A stretch of DNA of 64,000 bases, from contig CAZQIV010000001.1 in assembly GCA_964593705.1 (NCBI GenBank), forward strand, positions 186,001 through 250,000. Direction: 5' to 3'. Made by a program: the position numbers and the translations under genes. Shown here piece after piece: positions 36,058 through 43,650 of the stretch. Source of the DNA: SABY01 sp964593705 (lineage in GTDB: Bacteria > Bacteroidota > Bacteroidia > Bacteroidales > 4484-276). Under the pieces are notes generated by a model. It was not told the origin of the DNA. It was given only the letters and a program-made list of their open reading frames with translations, and did no database searches. Each line of letters starts with the position of its first letter. Within the stretch, counting starts at the first letter, position 1.

Positions 36058-36348
36058 ATGAGTGATAATGCCAACCAGATCAACAATCGTTTTTTCTTTA
36101 TGACACACAGGCAATCTTATGGCCGCCTGGCCGATTTACTGCTGTGCCTGTCGGGAAATATTTTCAGATCTCCTAAATTTGATATGGGACTTACACGTAA
36201 AGAACTGGCCGAGCTGGCGGGCATGTCAACCGAAAATGTGGTGAGGGTATTAAAGAGTTTCCAAAACGATGGCCTTATTGAAGTTGATGGAAAATCATTT
36301 ATAATTATCAATCCTGACGGGCTGCGAAGGCTTTGTACCATTGGGTAG
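36058..36348 (+). CDS. Crp/Fnr-family regulator, C-terminal DNA-binding part
   Basis: The 96-residue frame holds the end of the dimer helix (MSDNANQINNRFFFMTHRQSYGRLADLLLCLS). The winged helix-turn-helix follows (LTRKELAELAGMSTENVVRVLKSFQNDGLIEVDG). The recognition helix ENVVRVL places E and R where Fnr-like proteins contact TTGAT half-sites. It is the continuation of the 35651 frame, and the ATG at 36058 is probably only an internal methionine. If the frameshift is real, this fragment has no sensor. Confidence 0.8.
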   Translation: MSDNANQINNRFFFMTHRQSYGRLADLLLCLSGNIFRSPKFDMGLTRKELAELAGMSTENVVRVLKSFQNDGLIEVDGKSFIIINPDGLRRLCTIG

Positions 36349-36360
36349 CTTAGAAAGTCA

Positions 36361-36900
36361 AAAACGGGGTCTTCCCCCTTGTTTAATTCAAGTTACTGTG
36401 CCACCAAATCGCAGATACAATGGCAATAATTGCAGCAATGAGTACAACATACATATAAGGATAAAAATTACTGTTTTAAATTCCAAATCAATGGTGTCCG
36501 GTTAATTTAAATAGATTCTTCGCTACGCTCAGAATGACAAGGCTTTATATGAATTTATGGAGGGGAGGGCTTGGGTGGCGGCGAAGCCGCCACCCAAGCC
36601 CTCCCAAGAACCGTAATCATCTGTCATTCTGATCCGCCATTTGGCGGAGAAGAATCTACAAATGGGATAATACTTTTCTACGGACAACAATGATTCTAAA
36701 TCATATTTCTAATCTCAAAATTGTCCAACATTTTGTAGCAATGGCTGTTTTTATTATGGTAAAACAATAAAACCTATGTTTGAAGTTAACTTATTAAGTT
36801 CAGTCTAAAAACTCAAAAACTTCAGATCCCGAAAGCTTTCGGGAAGGGGACTTACGGCTTTTTATACTGGACTCATTATAATTTTCATATCTTTGCTAAT
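36361..36900. repeat. Composite hairpin block downstream of the regulator
   Basis: A perfect hairpin has 20-bp arms 36563-36582 and 36586-36605 with a GAA loop (GGGAGGGCTTGGGTGGCGGC). Around it lie an outer inverted pair AGATTCTTCGC...CAGAATGACAAGG (36512-36543) and TGTCATTCTGA...GAAGAATCTA (36622-36659), which encloses the palindrome CCGCCATTTGGCGG. CCCGAAAGCTTTCGGG lies at about 36828-36843. No convincing gene is present in the gap. A 23-codon hydrophobic frame at 36383-36454 minus is discussed among the rejected items. Confidence 0.8.
36888..36895 (+). promoter_or_regulatory. Putative -7 element TATCTTTG of the toxin-antitoxin pair
   Basis: TAnnTTTG match 23 bases before the antitoxin ATG. 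Confidence 0.45.
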
Positions 36901-36918
36901 ACTATAAAAAATTGGTAT

Positions 36919-37152
36919 ATGTCAACCACAGAATTGCAAAATATCCTAATTAGAAAGATTCTTGATATTGAGAACCTGTTTACACTTGAGCAGATCAATT
37001 CGGTTTTAGTGGGGTTGAATGAAAATAAAAAAGTTCAGCTTTCTGAAATAGATCAATCGTTTGTTTTAAAAGGAATGGATCAAATTGAGAAAGGAGACTT
37101 TTTAACAAATGATGAAGTTTTTGATAAAGCTGAGAAATGGTTAAGCGAATAA
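36919..37152 (+). CDS. Putative antitoxin of a ParE-type module
   Basis: The 77-residue acidic protein precedes and overlaps the ParE/RelE-like toxin gene by 16 bases. It is mostly helical (TELQNILIRKILDIENLFTLEQINSVLVGL) and ends EVFDKAEKWLSE, a common ending in antitoxins paired with ParE-like toxins in Bacteroidota. No clear DNA-binding domain is visible, so the assignment rests mainly on position, size and the C-terminal motif. Confidence 0.75.
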   Translation: MSTTELQNILIRKILDIENLFTLEQINSVLVGLNENKKVQLSEIDQSFVLKGMDQIEKGDFLTNDEVFDKAEKWLSE

Positions 37153-37496
37153 TTTGGTCGCCGTTAGCATCAGATACTTTTCAGTGTTTGCTGGTTTATT
37201 ATGAGCAAAAAACAGGATCCAAAAAATATAGTTCAAAGCTTAATTTGCAAATAAAAAGCAGTATCTCACGCCTATTGGTTTTCCCGTTCATTGGCGCTCC
37301 AACGCAATTTGAATCAGTAAGAATTGTAATAGAAGGGAATTATAAAATCATTTACAAAGTCACCGAATCCATAATAATGATATTGATGGTTTGGGATACA
37401 CGACAAAATCCTGAAAATTTAAATCTCCAGAAATTTCTCGATGGTTTTAATGATTGTGCGCCTGAATTCGTTTCAATATTTGAAGAAAAAATATGA
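37137..37496 (+). CDS. ParE/RelE-family toxin
   Basis: The 119-residue protein has the ParE/RelE pattern. VKRIIWSPLASDTFQCLLVYYEQKTG is the first strand and helix, SISRLLVFPFIGAPTQFESVRIVIEGNYKIIYKVTESIIMILMVWDTRQNP is the central sheet. The R-x6-Y-K-I-I-Y and VWDTRQNP motifs are typical of the family. ParE members poison gyrase and RelE members cleave ribosome-bound mRNA; which applies here is not clear. The C-terminus is about 20 residues longer than usual. Confidence 0.85.
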   Translation: MVKRIIWSPLASDTFQCLLVYYEQKTGSKKYSSKLNLQIKSSISRLLVFPFIGAPTQFESVRIVIEGNYKIIYKVTESIIMILMVWDTRQNPENLNLQKFLDGFNDCAPEFVSIFEEKI

Positions 37497-37684
37497 AAAT
37501 AAATCGTCCTAATGAAGGAATTAATATAAATTACTTCAACGTAATGAAAGAATTCATAGTATTTCCTTTAATAGGAGGATAGTAAATTCATTGATCTATT
37601 AATTAGTGTTGGTCTTTTTAGTCGGGTTTTAAATATCAATAGCCACATCCTTTAGGGTGTGGATTAAATTTAAATGATAAAGAA

Positions 37685-37737
37685 CCCCCGCCTTTTGGCT
37701 GTCAATGCCGAAGGCATTGACAGCCAAAAGGCGGGGG
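37685..37737. repeat. Perfect 25-bp hairpin with GAA loop
   Basis: Arms 37685-37709 and 37713-37737 are exact complements (CCCCCGCCTTTTGGCTGTCA...), with loop GAA. The rest of the gap 37497-38012 has CCCGGGTTAACTCGC...GAATCCGGGG pieces (37760-37800) and a GACTTTATGGACGCGCATTAATTAG fragment (37816-37839). Related fragments lie near 19387, 45465 and 46562. No gene is seen in this gap. Confidence 0.9.
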
Positions 37738-37946
37738 AATTACCGCTAAATTCATTAATCCCCGGGTTAACTCGCCTCGCTGCGAAGCGGGAATCCGGGG
37801 CTATTGAAAAGCATTGACTTTATGGACGCGCATTAATTAGTGAACTACTGTCATTAATTCAGGATGGGCTTTTAATGGATCGATATCTTTATCCTGGTAA
37901 AGCAAGGGTAAATGATTTTCGATACAAAGCGGAAGTTTGTTAAACG

Positions 37947-37985
37947 AAAATAAAAATGCCGGCAATGCAGGATTTTGCAAGCCGG
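37947..37985 (-). terminator. Terminator of the 38 kb T9SS protein gene
   Basis: On the minus strand CCGGCTTGCA, a short loop, TGCATTGCCGG, followed by CATTTTTATTTT, about 30 bases after the stop codon. Confidence 0.65.
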
Positions 37986-38012
37986 TTTTGGTTTGGGGAT
38001 AGTTGTGGGGAA

Positions 38013-38852
38013 TTAATGCTTGATTATTTTTGAGATTCCTTTAAATTCTCCTTTGTGGCCAATGAATTGCAATTGGTAAATTCCCTCCTGTAAAGTTGAA
38101 AGGTCAAAGTTTTGATTACGAGCAACAGTACCCGACCGAACAATTTTGCCATTGATGTCAACAACCCGGACAATTGAAATTTGATCAGCGTTATCGATAG
38201 TAATGAAATCTGTTGTTGGGTTTGGGAATACTTTAAAAATTTCTGATTGTGTTTTTCCAATATCGCTGATGTCGGTTCCTGTTATGATGATGTCGTCTAT
38301 TTTAATTTTGCCACCAGCTTCCACCAATGTTCCTGCCGAAGACGTGTCGTTTGTCATAATCCATCTAAGGTAGAGCAAGGCCTGGTTGCTACAATTCTCA
38401 GGCAAAGTGAGGCTTTCCAGCACACCGGTTTCCCAATCGTTGGCTGTAACTATAGCCGAATTTGGAATAACAATCCACTCACCGCTTTCACCAATTTTGT
38501 AGTCAAGCCTAAAATCGCGAGGCCCGGGATCGTTGCCGCCGGAACTCAATTTTGAGCTGAGGGCAAGTGTACCATAATTTTCGGTGTTAATCCCGATAAC
38601 CCAGCATTTTAGTTCTGAGCCGCTGTTCCAACCTGTGGCCTGGGCAGCTTTTGTTGTTGCAGCATTTTTGTAATCCAGGGCGCTGGTTCCACCAATTGTG
38701 CTAATCTCCTTGTCGGGATTTTGATCGATACCCCCATCGGCAATAGCATCAGCAGATTCATCCGGAAAATTCCATTCCACGATCACTTCTTGTGCAAAAA
38801 TTGAGATGCCCAAAAGCATCAATACCATGAATAGTGTACTCTGTTTTTTCAT
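38013..38852 (-). CDS. Secreted protein with T9SS sorting domain
   Basis: The 279-residue protein has a signal peptide (MKKQSTLFMVLMLLGISIFAQ). A beta-rich domain of about 170 residues follows, of the type seen in choice-of-anchor proteins (IVEWNFPDESADAIADGGIDQNPDKEI...IKIDDIIITG). The C-terminal T9SS domain covers residues 205-279 (VFPNPTTDFITIDNADQIS...EGIYQLQFIGHKGEFKGISKIIKH). It is likely surface-exposed or released. It has no catalytic motif, so a binding role is more likely than an enzymatic one. The TonB-dependent receptor gene lies upstream on the same strand, beyond a palindrome array. Confidence 0.85.
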   Translation of the reverse strand: MKKQSTLFMVLMLLGISIFAQEVIVEWNFPDESADAIADGGIDQNPDKEISTIGGTSALDYKNAATTKAAQATGWNSGSELKCWVIGINTENYGTLALSSKLSSGGNDPGPRDFRLDYKIGESGEWIVIPNSAIVTANDWETGVLESLTLPENCSNQALLYLRWIMTNDTSSAGTLVEAGGKIKIDDIIITGTDISDIGKTQSEIFKVFPNPTTDFITIDNADQISIVRVVDINGKIVRSGTVARNQNFDLSTLQEGIYQLQFIGHKGEFKGISKIIKH

Positions 38853-38920
38853 TTTTGTAGATTTGTTAATGATTAAAATATTTGATTCATAAATTTTTCA
38901 ATTTTTTACAGACACCCTTT

Positions 38921-39165
38921 GCGTACAGACAAGGCATGCCTTGTCTCTACCCCAATGCCCCAAATCCTATTATTGTACAGACAAGGCATGCCTTGTCTCT
39001 ACGGCAATGCCCAATGCCCCATTATTGTGCAGACAAGGCATGCCTTGTCTCTACGGCATTGCCCAATGCCCCATTATTGTACAGACAGGCATGCCTTGTC
39101 TCTACCCCAATGCCCAATGCCCCATTATTGTGCAGACAAGGCATGCCTTGTCTCTACCCCAATGC
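38921..39165. repeat. Five-copy tandem array of a 20-bp perfect palindrome
   Basis: AGACAAGGCATGCCTTGTCT occurs at 38927-38946, 38979-38998, 39031-39050, 39083-39101 (one AA step shortened) and 39134-39153. The spacing is 51-52 bases with spacer CTACGGCAATGCCCAATG or close. Another copy is at 13056-13075. The spacers are near-identical, so this is not a CRISPR array. Confidence 0.9.
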
Positions 39166-39185
39166 CCAATCCCCAAATCCCGCGC

Positions 39186-41486
39186 CTACAACCTATATTC
39201 AATTTTTCCCATCACATACCTTCCGGGCGACAGCCGCAGTTTTTTATCAATGGGCTGCCTGTCGAAAATATCCTGGACAATTATTGATGCCCGCCAGTGT
39301 GGTGTAATTTGTTTCCATAGATTGATATCGAAAATCTGGTAGGCTTCAATCTTTTCGGTGTTGTATTCATCTCCCCATATTTCGCCAACAAAATTGCTTG
39401 TAAGTGTTGTGTTCACTATTTTATTTTGCCAGCCGAGGCTTATAAATGCTGTATGCATTGGAACTTCGGCCAAAAACTTTCCTTCGAGGGTTTTGGCGGG
39501 ATTATCCTCATCCACATCAAATTCCATAATCTTAGAATGGTTGTAGGCATACCAGGCATTTATCGATACATTTTCGAATACTTTCCATTTAGCATTTACC
39601 TCGAAACCATAAATTTCTACTTTACTGATATTTTGCCTTTGCAAAACCGGTTTTATGTCGTTGCCGCCCGTGTCGATCGAATCGCCGTTGGGGACAAAAT
39701 ACTGGAAGTTGTTGCCTTGAGAATAATAAACACTTGGTTCGGAACTAAGATTTGGTAGCAGCTTCCAGTTAAGTCCCCATTCATAAGTAGTTATAGTTTC
39801 GGGGGCAAGTTTGGGGTTTGCCAGTTTAAAGCCCTTGCTTATTTTTCCTGATTTACTCAGGTCGTCAAGCTTGGGTGGGTTAAACCCCGTAGAAAATGAG
39901 AGGTAACTTGAAAGGCTTTTATTGAACACGTACATCCCTGATAGTTTTGGGCTAAATGATGTCCAGGTATTATCTTCAAAAACTTCGCTGCTTTGTTGTG
40001 GAAAGCCTGTAGTTGAAGTTGGGTCGGTAACTTCGAGGTTACCATCGCGGTAGTTGGCCAGATCGAGCCGGACACCTGCAATAAATTTGAGTTTACTATT
40101 GGTCAAATCAAGTTCATTCTGGGCAAATATTCCCGCAAAGCTTAGTTTACCTTTGTATCTTATTTTATCGGTGAAAGTGAGATAAATATCTTTTGAATCG
40201 ACCAATCCATCTCTTAAGTCGATGCCAAAGGTTATTAACTGGTTTTGAGAGAAATTCCTGCTTGTGGTCATCCAAATTCCTTTATCTGCCTTGCGCGAAT
40301 CAGTGTAATACAAACGATAAACCCCGGTGGAATTCACAGTTTCGCTTTGTCGGTCGTATTGTTCAATCTGGGAAAAAGCGTTGGCCGATATTTTTATACT
40401 TCCTGCTGTACCTTCATATTGGGCTCGTGCAAACTGAACCTGGTACCTGTCATAGCCTCCGTCATCTTCAAAAACCTTTTTTCCGTTCCCTTTTTTTTCA
40501 TCATGATATTGGTATGAAATTTCCAGTTTGTGATTTTTATTAAAATGATAACCAAACAATCCGTTTGCATCACCTTCACGGAGATAGGATTTGCTGTGAA
40601 TGGAATCGCGGGTTTCTACCGGCTCAATGATGTAGCCATTGCCCTGCCGGTAAAATCCGTTCAATCCCCAGTAAAAACCTTTGCCATTTTGTGTTTCATC
40701 TTTACTTGCTGAAAAGTGTCCTCCAAGTGTGTTCATCGAACCGACTTGCAATTCTGCATTTAGCTGTAAATCTTTTTCCGGTTTTTTTGTAATTACATTT
40801 ATTACGCCACCCATTGCATTCATTCCATAAAGCGCTGAACCGGGGCCTTTCATTACTTCAATTCTGTCAACATCCTCAGGCCGGATTATCGACCACTGAA
40901 TCTGTCCGCCTGAAACCTTATTGAGTGGCACCCCGTTGAGCAAAATAAGTGTGCGGGAAGTTCCGTCCAATCCACGCATTGTTACACTCGTGTTTTTTGA
41001 AAAGATGCCCCAGCTCCGGTTTACATAAACATTTGAAATGCTCTGCAAAGCGTCATCAATATTTGTGGCAGGATATTCCTTCACTTCAGCTTTACCGATC
41101 TTGGCCATCCTTGCAGGGATATCTTCAATTTTTCGTTCGGTGCGTGTGGCTGTGATTACCACAGGGCTTATTTCAACTTTTAATTGTTGAAGCTGAAAAT
41201 TCATTACCATATTCTTATCAGAAACTACATTGATAAGTACCGAATCAGACAGGTATCCAATAAATGATGCGGAGAGCGTGTATTTTCCCGGCTTTAAATC
41301 TTTAATAATAAAATCTCCAGAGCTATTGGCTGATGATCCTGCTTTTATTTCATTCACAATTATGCTTGCCCCGGGCAATGCTTCGCCACTTGATTTATCA
41401 GTAACCTTTCCGCTGATGGTGAATTGTGCGGAAACGCTCATTCCTAAAAGCATCAATGTGAGTAATATGTAAAATTTGAATTTCAT
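39186..41486 (-). CDS. TonB-dependent outer-membrane receptor
   Basis: The 766-residue protein has a signal peptide (residues 1-20) and a carboxypeptidase-regulatory-like domain (TISGKVTDKSSGEALPGASIIVNE, residues about 22-108). The plug domain begins PVVITATRTERKIEDIPARM and includes GTSRTLILLNGVPLN and DRIEVMKGPGSALYGMNAMGGVINVIT. A 22-strand-type barrel ends PIDKKLRLSPGRYVMGKIEYRL, with the aromatic-rich last strand. It imports a ligand across the outer membrane using TonB-ExbBD energy. SusC-type signatures are missing, so a siderophore, heme or cofactor ligand is more likely than a polysaccharide. No SusD partner is adjacent. Confidence 0.93.
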   Translation of the reverse strand: MKFKFYILLTLMLLGMSVSAQFTISGKVTDKSSGEALPGASIIVNEIKAGSSANSSGDFIIKDLKPGKYTLSASFIGYLSDSVLINVVSDKNMVMNFQLQQLKVEISPVVITATRTERKIEDIPARMAKIGKAEVKEYPATNIDDALQSISNVYVNRSWGIFSKNTSVTMRGLDGTSRTLILLNGVPLNKVSGGQIQWSIIRPEDVDRIEVMKGPGSALYGMNAMGGVINVITKKPEKDLQLNAELQVGSMNTLGGHFSASKDETQNGKGFYWGLNGFYRQGNGYIIEPVETRDSIHSKSYLREGDANGLFGYHFNKNHKLEISYQYHDEKKGNGKKVFEDDGGYDRYQVQFARAQYEGTAGSIKISANAFSQIEQYDRQSETVNSTGVYRLYYTDSRKADKGIWMTTSRNFSQNQLITFGIDLRDGLVDSKDIYLTFTDKIRYKGKLSFAGIFAQNELDLTNSKLKFIAGVRLDLANYRDGNLEVTDPTSTTGFPQQSSEVFEDNTWTSFSPKLSGMYVFNKSLSSYLSFSTGFNPPKLDDLSKSGKISKGFKLANPKLAPETITTYEWGLNWKLLPNLSSEPSVYYSQGNNFQYFVPNGDSIDTGGNDIKPVLQRQNISKVEIYGFEVNAKWKVFENVSINAWYAYNHSKIMEFDVDEDNPAKTLEGKFLAEVPMHTAFISLGWQNKIVNTTLTSNFVGEIWGDEYNTEKIEAYQIFDINLWKQITPHWRASIIVQDIFDRQPIDKKLRLSPGRYVMGKIEYRL

Positions 41487-41992
41487 TTTCTTTACGTCTT
41501 AATCCTGTCAGGGTTTCCCCGAATGCTTTCAGTGATTTTTTACTACTTGTTTGCAATAGCAATGTAGTTGTTTTAATAGTGATATTCAGGCACTTTGTCA
41601 GTGTTCCTCTAATATCAATTTTGGCGAAAGCGCTAAATGATGTGGTTTATATGCCCAATGATTATTTTATCAAATGCCGAAAGCTATCGAGTTTTTTTCA
41701 TTCATATAGCGCAACCACTACGTGGTAGTTTTTCTTTAGGGATATTGATTTACTACAATACCTAAACTTTCCGAAGTATCGGAACAGGCTATACTGAGTT
41801 TTTAGCAACCCGGTACAGCCTGTCCCGCCTATGCGGGAGGTTTCGCTATTTGAATTTCACTACCGCCATATTTAATTCTCAAAATATTCATCTTAATGCC
41901 TTCTTTATATGATGTTTAAATTTCTATTTACTAAATCAAAGAGGTTTAATAAAATCGCTGAATGCTTTCGGGGCTGACAGGATTTTAATAAA
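41487..41992. other. Gap upstream of the TonB-dependent receptor
   Basis: No gene is seen. It contains CCTGTCAGGGTTTCCCCGAATGC at 41506-41528 and a related inverted piece AATGCTTTCGGGGCTGACAGG at 41961-41981, so two related pieces bracket the gap in inverted orientation. ACCACTACGTGGT is at 41713-41725. GGAACAGGCTATACTGAG / CCCGCCTATGCGGG pieces lie at 41780-41840. No cobalamin riboswitch signature was recognised. Confidence 0.55.
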
Positions 41993-42373
41993 TTATTTAT
42001 CCTGTACTTTAATGTCAATAATTATCGTCCCGGAATTTGTGCCTTCAACTTCAATTACCCTGAAAATTCCGAATAGTGCATCCTGGGTTTTAAAAGAAAA
42101 AGTTTTGCCAGCTACAAGATTTTTCGCTTTACGTTTTCCGCTGCCTTCGGCATACGAAACCACGAGCAGGCTGTCGTTGGCGATGGCATAAATATCGTCA
42201 GGCGGTAAATCAAGTTCGATAAACCTGGTGGTTTTGCGGGTATCCCAATTTTCAAGATTTCCTTCATAAACCCCATTCTCGACATTTGCACCCGGAGAAG
42301 CAATTACATTTTCATCTTCACCATAATAGTAATAGATTAAGTCGATGGACTCCTGATTTTGAAAAGCCTGGTT
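41993..42373 (-). pseudogene. C-terminal part of an interrupted lipoprotein
   Basis: This minus-strand stretch continues in the same frame as the gene at 42374-43057 after its TAA. It reads NQAFQNQESIDLIYYYYGED..., then NVENGVYEGNLENWDTRKTT, later IYAIANDSLLVVSYAEG, and ends TIIIDIKVQDK. The pattern resembles the second beta domain of Bacteroidota lipoproteins. No start codon is well placed, so without readthrough the segment is untranslated. Confidence 0.65.
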
Positions 42374-43057
42374 TTAATCTAAAACACCTAAGTCGAAGGA
42401 GAAAAAACTCCCGGGGCTTGTTAAATTCTGCGCACTCATTTCGACTGATTCGAGAAAACGAACCGGCCCAAAACCTGAGCTTGTGTCCCTGGTAATTGTT
42501 ACCGAAACCGAATCGAAAAGCAGGTTTTTATCGCGGACAATAAAAGTCCAATATTCTGTATCGTTAAAAGTTTTGGTAAAAGATTTATTTACAGTGAACC
42601 CTTGTATATTCATGCTTGTGTCCAACACCCGTGATCCATCTTGACGGGGAACTGATTTGATGGCATACAAGTTTGTCAGGTTTGCGCTACCGCCGCAGGC
42701 CTTTATGGTAAATGTCATCAACTGCCCAAAAGGAATGGTGCTGTTGGAACTGATACTCCCGGCTTGATTGACAAGTTGAATGTTTGGCGGAAGCTGTGGT
42801 TTGTTGTCTTTTTCGCAGGAAGAAAAAATAGTGAATGTTAAGAAGAAAAATAAAACAGCGACCTTACTTATAAAAACTTTTACAAGATCAAGTGAAGAAT
42901 AAGCTTGCAAACCTAACAGGTCGATGTTTTCAACAGTTTTGCCCAATGCATTCTTGCCAGGAAGGTTTGTCGGAAAGGAAGACCTGTTAGGTTTTATACG
43001 ATATGTACAAAGAAACATATCCATAAGCTGATCATATTCTCGATTTAGAAATCTCAT
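42374..43057 (-). CDS. Lipoprotein of unknown function, N-terminal part (in-frame TAA; repeat element at the 5' end)
   Basis: The 227-residue frame contains, at residues about 57-81, a lipoprotein signal (KVFISKVAVLFFFLTFTIFSSCEK) with a cysteine at the lipobox. An Ig-like beta region of about 140 residues follows. The 55 residues before the signal come partly from a repeat element (42909-42994, 86 bp, 14-bp inverted ends AAACCTAACAGGTC / GACCTGTTAGGTTT), which seems to separate the original start from the signal. The frame ends at DLGVLD, but the same frame stays open after TAA for 126 more codons. The product is therefore probably defective or depends on readthrough. The start is 5 bases after the stop of the preceding membrane-protein gene. 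Confidence 0.55.
   Translation of the reverse strand: MRFLNREYDQLMDMFLCTYRIKPNRSSFPTNLPGKNALGKTVENIDLLGLQAYSSLDLVKVFISKVAVLFFFLTFTIFSSCEKDNKPQLPPNIQLVNQAGSISSNSTIPFGQLMTFTIKACGGSANLTNLYAIKSVPRQDGSRVLDTSMNIQGFTVNKSFTKTFNDTEYWTFIVRDKNLLFDSVSVTITRDTSSGFGPVRFLESVEMSAQNLTSPGSFFSFDLGVLD
42909..42994. mobile_element. Family C element (86 bp, 14-bp inverted ends)
   Basis: Ends AAACCTAACAGGTC (42909-42922) and GACCTGTTAGGTTT (42981-42994) are perfect inverted repeats. Its length is close to families A and B. It lies inside the 5' part of the lipoprotein frame. The ends contain ACCTAAC and GTTAGGT, which fit the inverse-core and core consensus of integron attC sites (RYYYAAC / GTTRRRY). This may be chance. 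Confidence 0.55.
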
Positions 43058-43062
43058 CGTTT

Positions 43063-43650
43063 TTAGTTAGAAAATTTGGAAAGAAATTTTGTGAAAATGT
43101 TGCTAATGCCTGCGCCCAACAATCCGCCGCCCAGGCCAAAGGCAAACCAGGAAATAAAGGGAGTAATAAAGCCATGCTTAATAAAAGCTCCGTATTGATA
43201 CCCGGTACTTGCCGAGATGAGCAGCCTGCCGAAAGGGATGACCATATACGAAAGGCCGGCAATTACGGCAAGGAAGAAAGCATACTTTTTGAATTTGCCG
43301 TCCACTTGGTAGCAAATGTCGAGCATAACACCGGGGAGCATAAAGTTGAATCCCATCAAGGGGTCGTTGAAACCAAAAACAGGAAAAAGAAACAGCAAGC
43401 CAATGCCAAGTGAAGAAATGGAGGAGGCATAACGCAGGCTTGAACTCATTCGGCCAATCATTAGCAAGCACATAAATTCGAGCCCGTGGTGGCCGGGAAT
43501 ACTCAAGGGGTTTTTGAAGTGTGCATGCAATAGAATCGCTATTGCCCCAACGCCCAATAAAAACAGAATTTCGAGTATGCGTGCAAGGCTACTGCTATGA
43601 GTGAGACCGGATATAGTCTTTACTTGCAACTTTCCAGTTTGTTTTTCCAT
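43063..43650 (-). CDS. Integral membrane protein of unknown function (195 aa)
   Basis: The protein has about five hydrophobic helices: residues about 26-43 (EILFLLGVGAIAILLHAHF), 78-95, 100-113, 127-145 and 165-185 (a glycine-rich segment FGLGGGLLGAGISNIF). The loop NPLSIPGHHGLEFMCLLMIG holds a conserved-looking PGHHGLE. No family is named with confidence; the helix number and length resemble small transporter components such as ECF S-components. The start overlaps the TiaS-like gene by 56 bases, which points to coupling or to an alternative start inside the overlap. Confidence 0.6.
   Translation of the reverse strand: MEKQTGKLQVKTISGLTHSSSLARILEILFLLGVGAIAILLHAHFKNPLSIPGHHGLEFMCLLMIGRMSSSLRYASSISSLGIGLLFLFPVFGFNDPLMGFNFMLPGVMLDICYQVDGKFKKYAFFLAVIAGLSYMVIPFGRLLISASTGYQYGAFIKHGFITPFISWFAFGLGGGLLGAGISNIFTKFLSKFSN

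Noticed and set aside
36383..36454. 23-codon hydrophobic frame on the minus strand (MYVVLIAAIIAIVSAIWWHSNLN)
   Set aside because: It resembles a tiny membrane protein and lies near a redox regulator, but it has no promoter element or neighbour support and short hydrophobic frames arise by chance.
38921..39165. Possible CRISPR array
   Set aside because: The repeats are palindromes and the spacers are nearly identical to each other; no cas genes are present.
38882..39342. Overlapping plus-strand frames of 120-140 codons with repeated CLVST-type text
   Set aside because: They are translations of the palindrome array plus the antisense of the TonB-receptor gene; three frames are open at once because the repeat lacks stops.
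41487..41992. Possible cobalamin riboswitch upstream of the TonB-dependent receptor
   Set aside because: The conserved B12-box was not found on the minus strand; only repeat-like palindromes are present.
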